A DNA stretch of 64,000 nt from Ectopseudomonas toyotomiensis (GCF_900115695.1 NZ_FOXK01000007.1:302108-366107); one strand, 5' to 3'; shown: positions 38,674 through 48,684, counted from the stretch's first letter. Numbers and translations are program-made. The notes: a model not told the origin generated them from the sequence alone.

Positions 38674-41600
38674 ATGTCATCAGTTCCCCAACCCAAGAGC
38701 TTGGTCATCGATCTGGAGGTCGCTCCCGGAAAGGAGGGGTATCCAGATCGTATCTTTAAGGTCGGGGCAGCGCGGCCTGACCTCGGTGTCGAGCTTGATC
38801 GTAAGGTCTCGAAAAATCTCCCCGAGATTCTTGCTGAAGTCGATGCGCTGTCCGATGGTGCTGGCTTTCTTCTGGGGCATAACGTCATCGAACATGACTT
38901 GCCCATCCTCAAGCAGCAGGCACCTGCGCTTGCTCTACATTCTCTGCCAGTCATCGATACCTTAAGACTATCCCCCCTGGCCTTTCCGCAGAACCCGTAT
39001 CACCGGCTGGTCAAGGATTACAAACTCATCCGGGACAGCCTCAACTCGCCGCTTGCAGACTGTCGTTCAACGCTGATTCTGTTTAGAGATCAGCGGGATG
39101 CATTTGCGCAGTTAAATGAGACCAATCGTGCTGAGCTGCTCTGCTATCAGGCATTGCTTGCCCCAAGCATAAAAAGCGATCTGGGATCATTCTTCGCTTC
39201 GCTAACTGGGCAGACTGCAGTTCCGATTTCGGATCTGCAGCGGCTCATTCCGAGTCTGTTGGCGGAAACCGATCCATCATTGGATCGTGATCTGAAGGTA
39301 TGTAGAGCTCGACTGGAAGCTCTCCTGGCTGAGGACCTTGAGCAGACGGATTTGCATCTGCCCTTGGCCTATGCCCTTGCGTGGTTGAGAGTGTCGGGGG
39401 GCAACTCTGTCCTTGCGCCTTGGGTGCGGCATCAGTTCTCTGCTGTTGGGCGATTGATTACTGAGCTCCGGGATGTTCCCTGCGGCCGTTCAGACTGCCG
39501 CTACTGCTGCACGACCCACGATCCGCGCCATGAGCTGAAGCGCTACTTCGGCTTTGCTGATTTCCGCTACGAACGCCCCGGCCAAAGCCTGCAACACGAT
39601 GTGGTTCTCGCAGGCATGCAGGGCAGACATGTTCTCGCGATCCTGGCAACCGGTGGTGGTAAATCGCTGTGTTACCAACTGCCGGCGCTGAATCGTTTTC
39701 ATCGCAACGGCAGCCTGACCATCATCATTTCGCCTCTGCAGTCGCTGATGAAGGATCAGGTTGACGGGCTTCTTGAGCGAAATGTGCAGTGTGCTGCGAC
39801 GCTCAATGGCCTGCTGACCATGCCTGAGCGTGCGGATGTGCTGGAGAAGGTCCAGATGGGCGATGTCGGCATTCTGCTGGTATCTCCTGAGCAGTTCCGC
39901 AACAAGGCTTTCCGGCGTGCGATACGCCAGCGCCAGATCGGCGCTTGGATTTTCGATGAGGCCCACTGCTTGTCGAAGTGGGGCAACGATTTCCGTCCAG
40001 ATTACATGTACGCCTCGCGCTTCATTCGCGAGCACACAGGCAATCAACCCCTGGCCCCCATTGGCTGCTTCACTGCAACGGCTAAGCCGGATGTGTTGGC
40101 TGATATCCGGGCGCATTTTAAGGAAGGTCTCGGGATTGAGTTTGATCAGTTCCTGGGGACTCATGAGCGGACGAATCTTAGCTTTGAAGTGCTGCCCTGC
40201 AGTCGTGGCGAGAAATGGCCAAGAACCCATCAATTGCTTGAGGATCACCTCGGCGGCCAGGACGGTGGTGCGGTCGTTTTCGTTGCAAGTCGCAAGGGCG
40301 CTGAAGAGCTTTCAGAGTTTCTAGTCGGGCAGGGATGGCCGTGCCGCCATTTCCACGCCGGGATTGAACCCAATGACAAGAAGGATATCCAGGACGACTT
40401 CAAGGCTGGGCGGCTCCGCATCATCGTCGCCACCAATGCCTTTGGCATGGGCGTCGACAAGTCCGATATCCGCCTGGTAGTTCACGCAGACATTCCTGGT
40501 TCGCTGGAGAACTACCTTCAAGAGGCCGGCAGGGCAGGGCGTGACCAGGATGCAGCACGCTGTGTGCTGCTTTATGACTCGCAGGATATTGAGACCCAAT
40601 TTGGATTGTGCGAGCGCTCCAAGCTCAGCCTCCGTGACATCCAACAAATTCTCCGCAAGTTGCGTTTCGAGTATGCCAGGCGTAAGGGCGGCGAGCTGGT
40701 CATCACCGCCGGCGAGATTCTCATGGATGAGACCGTCGAGACCTCGTTCGACGCTGACGACAGTGATGCTGAAACCAAAGTGGTCACCGCGGTTGCCTGG
40801 CTGGAGCGGGGGCAATACCTCAAGCGAGAAGAAAACAGTACACAGATTTTTCCGGCTCGCCTGAGTCTGAGCGAAGCGGACGCCGAGCAGCGTTTGCTCA
40901 AGGCCAATCTGTCGGAGCGGCGCCGTGAAGAGTTCGGCGCAATTCTGAAATACCTCTACCAGGCTGAGGCCGATGAGCGGGTGAATACTGACAACCTGAT
41001 GTCGCTCACCAGCCTGACTTCTGAGGAGGTTGTTAGCACTCTCAAGCAGATGGAGGAGCTGGGCCTACTCGTCAACGACACCCAACTGACCGTATTGCTG
41101 CGTCACGGCGTAGTGGACGCCTCCATTCAACGGCTGGAGCAGACCCTTGCATTAGAGGGAGCGCTGTTGGAGGTACTCAGCGAGCTGGCGCCAGATGCCG
41201 AGGATGGCAGTTGGCAGGATCTCAATCTCGCGGCTCTGACAGCAGGGCTCAAAACCAGACTAGAGCGTGGGGATGTCATCCCGTTGCAGGTGCTTCGCCT
41301 ACTGCGAAGTCTCTCTCAAGATCGTGAAAGCAACAGCCAGCCACGCAGCAGTTTTGAGCTTAAACAGGTCAATCACGACTACATCAAGCTTAAAGTTCAA
41401 GGTAGGTACAGCTGGTCGCAGATTGAACGCTTTGGTGAAAAGCGCCGAGTCATTGCCAGCAAGCTGCTTCAATTCTTGATCGGAAAGCTGGCTCCGGCCT
41501 CCAAGGGCAAAGATCTGATGGTGCAATCCACCTTCGGTGAGCTGGTGGGTGTGATCGAGTCGGATCTGGAGCTCTCACAGGTCATCCCCCCCAACCAGCG

Positions 41601-43803
41601 GCAGCGAGCAATTGAGCATGTGCTGTTATACCTGCATAAGCAGGAGGTGCTGACGCTCAACCACGGGATGACTGTGATGCGTCGAGCAATGACCATTGAG
41701 GTAAACGCAGACAAGAAGGGCAGCTACCTCAAAGACGATTACCTGCGTCTCGATGAGCATTACAGCGAAAAGCGTATCCAGGTCCATGTGATGCGTGAGT
41801 ATGCCGAGGTCGCGCTCGGCGCTATGGCGAGTGCGCTGGAGCTGGTGCTGCACTATTTCACGGACTCAAAAGATGCTTTCTTGCAGCGCTATTTCGCTGG
41901 CCGCGAAGAGGTGCTTAAGCATGCCACCAGTGAAGAGTCCTGGAAATCCATCGTTGAGGATCTGAGCACTCAACAGCGACTCATTGTGGTCGATGACGAC
42001 GACGTTAATCGCTTGGTGTTGGCAGGGCCAGGGTCTGGCAAAACTCGCGTAATCGTTCACCGTATTGCGTACCTGCTGCGTATTCGACGGGTTCCTGCCA
42101 ATGCAATTGTGGCGTTGACCTTCAATCGGCATGCGGCCAATGAAATACGAAGGCGCCTCTTGAGCCTGGTCGGAGCTGATGCCTACGGCGTCAGCGTCAT
42201 GACTTACCACAGCATGGCCATGCGGCTGACCGGCACTCGTTTTGAGCGTAGGGATGTTGTCGACGAGGGGGCTCTTAAACAGGTTCTGGAGGACGCTGTT
42301 GAGCTTTTGGAGGGCAAGGGAACAGCCGATGGCGAGGACGACCTGCGAGAGCAGTTGTTGCGTGGCTACCGCTACATCTTGGTTGATGAATACCAAGACA
42401 TCGATGCTCTGCAATACCGTTTGGTGAGTGCGCTTGCCGGTAGGCAGTCCAGTGAGGAAGGGCGTTTGTGCATTCTGGCGGTAGGCGATGATGATCAGAA
42501 CATCTACGCCTGGCGCGATACCAACAACCGCTACATCGAGCGCTTTCGCGAGGATTACTCTGCTGCTACCAGTTACCTCGTCGAGAACTATCGTTCGACT
42601 CAGAGCATCATTGCGGCTGCAAATCACTTGGTTGGTAACAACCCCGGGCGCTTGAAAGCGTCCTATCCGATCCGAATCAACCGCGAGCGCCAGTCAGATC
42701 CTCTCGGGGGACAGTGGCAGGCGCTTGATTCAGGTCGCTCTGGACGGGTTGCACGATTGGCAATTGATCCCAGCGATAGAGCTGTTGGCAACCTTCAGGC
42801 GCAGGCTGCTATACGCGAACTCAAGCGACTGCTGGCATTGGAAGAGGGTAGCTGGAGTGGATGCGCCATTCTTGCCCGTACCCATCAGTATCTGTGGCCA
42901 GTCCAGGCGCTTTGCGAGCTTGCCGGAGTTCCGTACTTTCTGGCCTCGGATAAAGATAGTGCGCCGCCCATCACTCGGCAGCGTGATTTCGTGGCGGTTG
43001 TTGATCGACTTCGAGAAGTCAATGAGGCGCTTTCGGCTGCTATGGCGTGGCAGCAGGTGTCTGCGGGAGTGGGTGAGAGCTGGTGTAACTTTTTCAGGGA
43101 GGCTTTCACCCAATTGCAGGTCGAGCTCGGTGAGTGCCAGCTCAACAGTGCTGCAATCGTGGACTGGCTCTATGACTACGCCCGGGAGATGCGGCAGCAG
43201 ACCAAGAGTGGCCTGTATCTGGGCACAGTGCATTCAGCGAAAGGCCTAGAGTTCAGGCATGCCGTTTTGCTTGATGGTGGATGGAATGTACAGACTGAGG
43301 GACTTAACGATGAGCGCCGGTTGTACTACGTGGGCATGACGCGCGCAGAGCAGACACTGACTCTGTGTGAGTTCAGTGCAGCGAATCCTTTCAGTGGGAG
43401 TTTGTCGGCTGACATCGTGCAGCAGACCTTCACCGGCGATTACAACCCAGCTTTGGAGCGGCGTTATCTGCAGCTCAGTTTGAAGGACATTGATATTGGC
43501 TTTGCCGGACGTAGCCCTGTAACAGACCCTATCCATGAGGCACTGAGGTCCCTGGAGCCGGGGGCGACGCTGAAGCTTGAGCAGCGAGGCGAGCGTTATG
43601 TGATTCTGGACGACCAGGGGCGGGTTGTCGGGCGGACTTCTCAGTCCTTTAGGCTGGATCTTGAGGTTGAACAGTGCGAGGTTGCGGGTGTGGTAGTTCG
43701 GTTCCAAGAGGACAGCGAGGAGCAGTATCGGTCTCTTCAGAGGTGCGAGCGCTGGGAGATTGTTGTTCCAAGGCTCTGTGGCGTGCCACAGCCTGCGTTA
43801 TAG
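38674..43803 (+). CDS. DEDD exonuclease-RecQ helicase-UvrD helicase fusion
   Basis: In this 1709-residue protein, residues 8-145 look like a DnaQ-type exonuclease (VIDLEV, GHNVIEHDLPIL, then SPLADCRSTLILF; the third-motif His is not obvious). A cysteine cluster (CGRSDCRYCC, about 270) precedes a RecQ motor: ATGGGKSLCYQLPAL (about 323), DEAHCLSKWGNDFRPDY (about 428), EAGRAGRDQDAARC. The last 600 residues are a full UvrD helicase: LAGPGSGKTRVI (about 1115), DEYQDIDALQ, GDDDQNIYAWR, ENYRSTQS, HSAKGLEF and VGMTRAEQ. Two motors of opposite families plus an exonuclease suggest DNA degradation or fork processing. It begins 115 bases after the 479-aa gene. Confidence 0.88.
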   Translation: MSSVPQPKSLVIDLEVAPGKEGYPDRIFKVGAARPDLGVELDRKVSKNLPEILAEVDALSDGAGFLLGHNVIEHDLPILKQQAPALALHSLPVIDTLRLSPLAFPQNPYHRLVKDYKLIRDSLNSPLADCRSTLILFRDQRDAFAQLNETNRAELLCYQALLAPSIKSDLGSFFASLTGQTAVPISDLQRLIPSLLAETDPSLDRDLKVCRARLEALLAEDLEQTDLHLPLAYALAWLRVSGGNSVLAPWVRHQFSAVGRLITELRDVPCGRSDCRYCCTTHDPRHELKRYFGFADFRYERPGQSLQHDVVLAGMQGRHVLAILATGGGKSLCYQLPALNRFHRNGSLTIIISPLQSLMKDQVDGLLERNVQCAATLNGLLTMPERADVLEKVQMGDVGILLVSPEQFRNKAFRRAIRQRQIGAWIFDEAHCLSKWGNDFRPDYMYASRFIREHTGNQPLAPIGCFTATAKPDVLADIRAHFKEGLGIEFDQFLGTHERTNLSFEVLPCSRGEKWPRTHQLLEDHLGGQDGGAVVFVASRKGAEELSEFLVGQGWPCRHFHAGIEPNDKKDIQDDFKAGRLRIIVATNAFGMGVDKSDIRLVVHADIPGSLENYLQEAGRAGRDQDAARCVLLYDSQDIETQFGLCERSKLSLRDIQQILRKLRFEYARRKGGELVITAGEILMDETVETSFDADDSDAETKVVTAVAWLERGQYLKREENSTQIFPARLSLSEADAEQRLLKANLSERRREEFGAILKYLYQAEADERVNTDNLMSLTSLTSEEVVSTLKQMEELGLLVNDTQLTVLLRHGVVDASIQRLEQTLALEGALLEVLSELAPDAEDGSWQDLNLAALTAGLKTRLERGDVIPLQVLRLLRSLSQDRESNSQPRSSFELKQVNHDYIKLKVQGRYSWSQIERFGEKRRVIASKLLQFLIGKLAPASKGKDLMVQSTFGELVGVIESDLELSQVIPPNQRQRAIEHVLLYLHKQEVLTLNHGMTVMRRAMTIEVNADKKGSYLKDDYLRLDEHYSEKRIQVHVMREYAEVALGAMASALELVLHYFTDSKDAFLQRYFAGREEVLKHATSEESWKSIVEDLSTQQRLIVVDDDDVNRLVLAGPGSGKTRVIVHRIAYLLRIRRVPANAIVALTFNRHAANEIRRRLLSLVGADAYGVSVMTYHSMAMRLTGTRFERRDVVDEGALKQVLEDAVELLEGKGTADGEDDLREQLLRGYRYILVDEYQDIDALQYRLVSALAGRQSSEEGRLCILAVGDDDQNIYAWRDTNNRYIERFREDYSAATSYLVENYRSTQSIIAAANHLVGNNPGRLKASYPIRINRERQSDPLGGQWQALDSGRSGRVARLAIDPSDRAVGNLQAQAAIRELKRLLALEEGSWSGCAILARTHQYLWPVQALCELAGVPYFLASDKDSAPPITRQRDFVAVVDRLREVNEALSAAMAWQQVSAGVGESWCNFFREAFTQLQVELGECQLNSAAIVDWLYDYAREMRQQTKSGLYLGTVHSAKGLEFRHAVLLDGGWNVQTEGLNDERRLYYVGMTRAEQTLTLCEFSAANPFSGSLSADIVQQTFTGDYNPALERRYLQLSLKDIDIGFAGRSPVTDPIHEALRSLEPGATLKLEQRGERYVILDDQGRVVGRTSQSFRLDLEVEQCEVAGVVVRFQEDSEEQYRSLQRCERWEIVVPRLCGVPQPAL

Positions 43804-43843
43804 GGCCAGGGATCGTGCCCTGAGTTGATTACGGAGACTGTTA

Positions 43844-46800
43844 ATGACAGCGCATGCCCCCCTTATCTCTACTCAGGATGATCTCTTCCACGAGGAGGTA
43901 TCGCTGTTGCTTCCAGAGCGCTTTGCAATCAACTGCAAGGTACTCGATAACCCCGTTCGACAACTTGAAAGTCCAGAAAAGCGTGAGCTCTGCCGGTTGC
44001 GGCCGTTCTCAGTTCGTCAAATTGCGGGCTATGAAGCGACCTTACAAACCGGCGAGATTCTGAGGATTATCAGCGCTAAGACTGCAACTCAACTCAATGC
44101 AGATTTGGTTCTACTGATTGCTGGGGCTTCAGATCCTGCAGAAATTTCTCTGGCACTTGAGCGAGGTGAAGGCCGTTGGGTGGGCAACACCACGATCGAC
44201 TTAAGCACACTCGATGCAGCTGCTCGGAAATCAAGACTCGAAGCAATTACGGCCTCTTGGGACGACGCCTTCCAACTCCGTGAAAGCCGTCCAGCTAAGG
44301 GGGACAGGCCCGCTACACCAGGGTTACGCCGCCCCCAAATTGGAGCGCTGCATGCCTCGCTCGCCCACCTCACGCGATCAGGTTCACCTGCCACTATTGT
44401 CATGCCAACAGGTACCGGCAAGACGGAAACTATGCTCGCGCTGAATGCTCACCAGCGTTTCGAGCGATTGTTGGTTGTAGTACCGAACGACGCGTTACGT
44501 GAGCAAATCGCCGGGAAGTTTGAAACCTTTGGTGTGCTCAGGCGTCAGGAGTGCCTCAGCTCAAGAGCTGACTACCCAATAGTAATGCGCCTTTGCCATA
44601 TTCCCACCGCGGTGGACGAAGTGGATCAGATCTTCGGCAGCGCCAATGTGGTGGTGACTACCATGCAGATTGCTGCTCGCGCCGACGCCCAGATCCAGGA
44701 GCGTATGGCTGATCACGCATCCGCTCTCTTCATCGATGAGGCCCACCACATTGCGGCCCCGACCTGGGCGCGATTCCGCAGCCTCTTCGTCGATCGTGAA
44801 CTGCCTTTACCTATTTTCCAGTTCACTGCCACTCCGTTCCGAGAAGATGGGCGACGAGTCGATGGCGAGTTCATCTATACCTATCCGCTCAAGAAAGCGC
44901 AGGTAGAAGGCTACTTTAAGCCGATTCGCTTTGAGGCGATCTTTGGCCTGGATCAATCCGAGGCCGATGAGGCGATCGCCGAAAAGCTCGGTGAGATTCT
45001 GCAAGACGATCTCAGCCTTGGTCTAAACCACTTGGCTATGGCGCGGTGCTCCACAATTGAGCGCGCCAAGAAGCTTCATCAGCTCTATAGTCGACGGTTC
45101 CCACAACATAATCCTGTCCTGGTTCACAGCAACCAGTCCGCACGGGAAAGGCGTGCAAGCCTTGCGGCGCTGCGTCGTTTCGACAGCCGAATTATCGTGT
45201 GTGTTGACATGCTGGGAGAGGGTTTCGATTTGCCGGAGCTCAAGATCGCCGGCCTGCACGACCCGCATAAAAGCGTTGCGGTCACTATTCAGTTCGTGGG
45301 TCGGTTCACGCGACAGGATCCCAGGCTCGGCGATGCAACAGTAATCGCTAACACTGGTGTGGATGACATCGACCGCTCGTTGGCGAAGCTCTATGCGGAG
45401 GATGCCGATTGGAATACGTTGGTCGAGGCGCTGAGTTCTGCGCGGATCGAACGACAGGTGCGGCGTGCGGAAATGTTCCGGGGTTTCACGGGGGACCTTT
45501 GCGATATTCCTCTGCAGACCCTGGAGCCAAAAATGAATGCTGTCGCTTATAGGACGACATGCGAAATTTGGGATCCACTGCAAGTAGAGGACCTCTTCCC
45601 TGCCGGCGTTTATCGAGGCATGAAGCTCAATCAGCAGCGCCGAGTCGCCATATTCGTTACGCGCAATGAAGAACAGGCCGGCTGGACTACAGCTCAGCAA
45701 GCTACCAATGTCATCTGGGATCTGCACATGATGCATTGGGATGAGGACGCTGGACTCCTGTTCATTAGTAGCTCCACGAAGGGCCCTCATGACAAGCTTG
45801 CCAAGGCTATCTGTGGCGACAGCTCTCGCCGAATCGAGGGTGAAGATGTGTTTCGAAGTCTTCATGGCTTCAAAAGGCTGATCCTGCGCAACCTGGGACT
45901 CACCCATCATCAGGGTCGCGGAGTACGCTATTCCATGTACATGGGCGTTGATGTCGCTGACGGCCTCGACACCGCAAAGCAGTCGAGAATCAAGAACAAC
46001 GTCTTTGCTACCGGCTTTCTTGATGGTGTACCGGCCATTCGTGGTTGCTCGGTGAAGGGTAAGTTCTGGTCGATCACTCCAGTCCGTGATCTGACCGATT
46101 GGGTGGATTGGTGCCAGGGAATCGGTCGGTTGGTGAGCGATTCCGGAATTACCACTGATGAAGTGTTCAAGAGTGCGATGCGGCCTCGCCTTATCAGCGA
46201 GAGACCTACGGCACCTCCCGTCGCAATTCACTGGCCGGAGTCGCTTATGACACAGATCGAAGAGCGTATAGAAATCAGTTTCGATGGCCAGGTTGTCCCG
46301 TTCGCCGAATGCGATATCGAGCTTATCAGTCATGAGAGGACCGGCCCGCTGCGGTTCGCCGTGACCAGCGACGCCCATGCCGCCGAGTTTGAAATCGAGT
46401 TCAACGATGGGGGAGCCCGCTATCCACAGCGAGTGGGGCCGGAGGCAACCATTAAGATTGGCAGTGCCGCGAAGACGTTATCTGAGTCGTTCGGAGACGA
46501 TGCGCCTCAGATCGACTTTGGCGATGGGTCGCTTCTGATCTACAGCCATCTCTACGCGCTGCCTGACGGCGTGTCTGTTGAGCCGTACCCAACTGACAAG
46601 ATTGTTGAGTGGGATTGGTCCACAACCAATATACGGGCCGAATCTCAAGGTGCAGAGAAACGCCCCGACTCTGTCCAGCGTAAGGTCATTGAATACTTGC
46701 TCTCCGATGGCAACTTATATGACCTGATTTTTGACGATGATGGGAAAGGGGAAATTGCTGACGTGGTTTCTCTGCGTGTCACTGACAGCTTAGTGCAGGT

Positions 46801-47179
46801 CACGCTCTACCATTGCAAGTTTTCAGGCAGCGATACCCCTGGATCTCGCCTCGGAGATCTCTACGAGGTCTGCGGGCAAGCGCAGAAATCTGCTAGGTGG
46901 CGCGATCGCCCGAATCGCATGTTTGCTCACATGCTGAAGCGAGAGAAGCGTCGTCTCGAAATGGGGAAGAGCTCTCGCTTCGAGCTGGGAACTGCAGCAT
47001 CGCTCAAGAAGCTGAAGGCAAGCTGGCAAGACTATCGCTATGAGTTCGACGTTCGCATTGTACAACCAGGGTTATCGCGCTCTGCGGTTAACGAAGAGGG
47101 ATTGCATCTGTTGGCTGGGGTTGAAACGTATTTATTAGAAACCCGTGCGATGAAGCTTCGGGTTATTGGCAGTGCATGA
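43844..47179 (+). CDS. SF2 DEAH-box helicase, 1111 residues, with a large unknown C-terminal part
   Basis: Residues 1-160 are an unassigned N-terminal part. The SF2 motor has MPTGTGKTETMLALNAH (about 187), VVVPNDALREQI, FIDEAHHIAAPTW (about 297), FQFTATPFREDGR, and motif VI QFVGRFTRQDPRLG (about 483), resembling the Res/UvrB-like group. The C-terminal half (about 560-1111) has no motif I can name; a DUVrestriction-like fold is possible but unproven. The gene begins 40 bases after the RecQ-UvrD fusion with GGAG before the ATG, so the two are probably one transcript. It ends the defence block. Confidence 0.82.
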   Translation: MTAHAPLISTQDDLFHEEVSLLLPERFAINCKVLDNPVRQLESPEKRELCRLRPFSVRQIAGYEATLQTGEILRIISAKTATQLNADLVLLIAGASDPAEISLALERGEGRWVGNTTIDLSTLDAAARKSRLEAITASWDDAFQLRESRPAKGDRPATPGLRRPQIGALHASLAHLTRSGSPATIVMPTGTGKTETMLALNAHQRFERLLVVVPNDALREQIAGKFETFGVLRRQECLSSRADYPIVMRLCHIPTAVDEVDQIFGSANVVVTTMQIAARADAQIQERMADHASALFIDEAHHIAAPTWARFRSLFVDRELPLPIFQFTATPFREDGRRVDGEFIYTYPLKKAQVEGYFKPIRFEAIFGLDQSEADEAIAEKLGEILQDDLSLGLNHLAMARCSTIERAKKLHQLYSRRFPQHNPVLVHSNQSARERRASLAALRRFDSRIIVCVDMLGEGFDLPELKIAGLHDPHKSVAVTIQFVGRFTRQDPRLGDATVIANTGVDDIDRSLAKLYAEDADWNTLVEALSSARIERQVRRAEMFRGFTGDLCDIPLQTLEPKMNAVAYRTTCEIWDPLQVEDLFPAGVYRGMKLNQQRRVAIFVTRNEEQAGWTTAQQATNVIWDLHMMHWDEDAGLLFISSSTKGPHDKLAKAICGDSSRRIEGEDVFRSLHGFKRLILRNLGLTHHQGRGVRYSMYMGVDVADGLDTAKQSRIKNNVFATGFLDGVPAIRGCSVKGKFWSITPVRDLTDWVDWCQGIGRLVSDSGITTDEVFKSAMRPRLISERPTAPPVAIHWPESLMTQIEERIEISFDGQVVPFAECDIELISHERTGPLRFAVTSDAHAAEFEIEFNDGGARYPQRVGPEATIKIGSAAKTLSESFGDDAPQIDFGDGSLLIYSHLYALPDGVSVEPYPTDKIVEWDWSTTNIRAESQGAEKRPDSVQRKVIEYLLSDGNLYDLIFDDDGKGEIADVVSLRVTDSLVQVTLYHCKFSGSDTPGSRLGDLYEVCGQAQKSARWRDRPNRMFAHMLKREKRRLEMGKSSRFELGTAASLKKLKASWQDYRYEFDVRIVQPGLSRSAVNEEGLHLLAGVETYLLETRAMKLRVIGSA

Positions 47180-47296
47180 TCTGCCATGGCATGACCTCCG
47201 CTGACCGCAATGTTTGGAGGCTACTTGGCCTTTGCGACCATTAACTCAGACTAGCGAGTCAATTCATCGGTGCTTTGGGGAATCCAGTAGCTGAAT

Positions 47297-47431
47297 CTAG
47301 CCAGCTGCGATTACCAGCTTGTTTGCCGTTTTAGCTTGGTGCTCTTCGGGTAGAGAGGCATGAAAAATCTCAGCTAAGTCGGTGATGTTCAAGTCAAGAA
47401 AACTGTTCCGGTTTCTGGCCTGTTGACACAC
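47297..47431 (-). CDS. Possible 44-residue protein
   Basis: On the minus strand a GTG at 47431 has GGAG six bases ahead and opens 44 codons to a TAG. The peptide starts with Met-Cys-Gln-Gln and continues ARNRNSFLDLNITDLAEIF, ending KTANKLVIAAG, a composition that looks protein-like and helical. The 497-base gap between the SF2 helicase and the Gp2 gene holds no other gene. It could also be the tail of a decayed larger gene, since the frame is open a little further upstream. Confidence 0.35.
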   Translation of the reverse strand: MCQQARNRNSFLDLNITDLAEIFHASLPEEHQAKTANKLVIAAG

Positions 47432-47604
47432 GGATTTCTCCAGTCTGCTGGGAGGGAGGGGGCTTTATGGGGGCGGGTTCTAGTTTTATAGATCACACAA
47501 CCATTCAACCAGATAGCTATCTACCATCCAGTCGATACCTCTATCCCTGAGAGCATCTACTCGTCATCCCTTCAGGCGATAGCCTCATGATCGCCTGATA
47601 AGCG

Positions 47605-47631
47605 CTGTTGCTGTGTAGGACAGCAACAGCT
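47605..47631. repeat. Perfect 11-bp inverted repeat upstream of the Gp2 gene
   Basis: GCTGTTGCTGT pairs perfectly with ACAGCAACAGC around GTAGG. There is no T-run. Its place 46 bases before a replication-type gene makes an origin, operator or attachment hairpin possible. Confidence 0.6.
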
Positions 47632-47676
47632 GTGGCAGCTCAGTGTGAGTAATAAAAAACAATCAATGCACTTGGT

Positions 47677-48684
47677 GTGGACAAACCACACAGGTGCATC
47701 GTCATGCTCAACCGTACTGCTGCCAAACCCCTCAACCAGTCCCAGGTTTCGATCCTGATCGAGAAGCTGGTACTCGCTATTCAGAAATACGAAAGGCCCA
47801 TCCATCGTCCTGAGCAGGGGGTAAAGCAATACTTCAACCACATCGAACAGATGCTCGGTCTGTTCGATGGTAACCACGATTACAGCTACAGCTCTCACCT
47901 ACAGGTCTTCCGAGAGGCTGTTCAAGACGTAGGAGTCCAGTTCGGTCCATTTGGGCTGGACTCCTATGATGAGGAAACAGATCGTCCCCGTGATACCGTT
48001 CAGACGCTATCAGCTCTTGCGGAACGCATCCGTGTGCTGACACGCCGGCAAAAATACCGTCGCGTGCAATACGATCAGCGCCTGCAGGCTAAGAAGCTCC
48101 AGCGCGGTAACCGTCGATATGTCGATGGCATGTTTACACGACACGCACGCTTGCTCGTGGTCAGGGTAAACCTCTATTACCGCGCTGCTGCGCAGACTAG
48201 GCTAAGGGTTGAGCATGTCTTTCGTGATTTTGACGACCTTATAAGTGAGCTTCGATACAACGCTATTTTTGATCACGAGATCGGCTATGTCTGCGCTATC
48301 GAACAAGGGAAATATCCTGGTGTCCGTCACGAGAATGGCGATGAGCAAGAGGGTTGGTATGGTCGTGGCTTTCACGCCCATGTGGCATTCTTTTTCGACG
48401 GATCGAAGGTCAGGGCAGACGTCTTCAAGGCAATACAGATAGGCGAGCTTTGGCAAGAGATCACGCGTGGCCGTGGCTGCTATGACAGCTCCAATCACAA
48501 CAAGGAGGCGAAACACGGTGACCGGCTCGGTGTGGGTATGGTCCATCGAGATGATTGGGCGAGACGTGAGCGTCTTTACACCGTTTTGGATTACCTAGCA
48601 AAAGATGACCAGCATCTGCGTGTGAAGCCTGCGGGGGCGCGCTGCCTGCGTAAGGGGACTCTGAACCGTGTTCGGCGGCGATGA
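47677..48684 (+). CDS. Inovirus-type Gp2 / YagK-YfjJ (DUF3296) protein
   Basis: The 335-residue protein contains the family core: MFTRHARLLVVRVNLYYR, then YVCAIEQGKYPGVRH, then GFHAHVAFFFDGSKV, and the tail YTVLDYLAKDDQHLRVKP. Members occur in filamentous-phage-like and P4-like elements and are thought to act in replication initiation, with His-x-His (HAHV) resembling HUH enzymes. The start may be the GTG at 47677 or the ATG at 47704 (MLNRTAAKPLNQSQ), which fits the family better. No other phage gene is nearby, so it is probably an island remnant or cargo. Confidence 0.8.
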   Translation: MDKPHRCIVMLNRTAAKPLNQSQVSILIEKLVLAIQKYERPIHRPEQGVKQYFNHIEQMLGLFDGNHDYSYSSHLQVFREAVQDVGVQFGPFGLDSYDEETDRPRDTVQTLSALAERIRVLTRRQKYRRVQYDQRLQAKKLQRGNRRYVDGMFTRHARLLVVRVNLYYRAAAQTRLRVEHVFRDFDDLISELRYNAIFDHEIGYVCAIEQGKYPGVRHENGDEQEGWYGRGFHAHVAFFFDGSKVRADVFKAIQIGELWQEITRGRGCYDSSNHNKEAKHGDRLGVGMVHRDDWARRERLYTVLDYLAKDDQHLRVKPAGARCLRKGTLNRVRRR

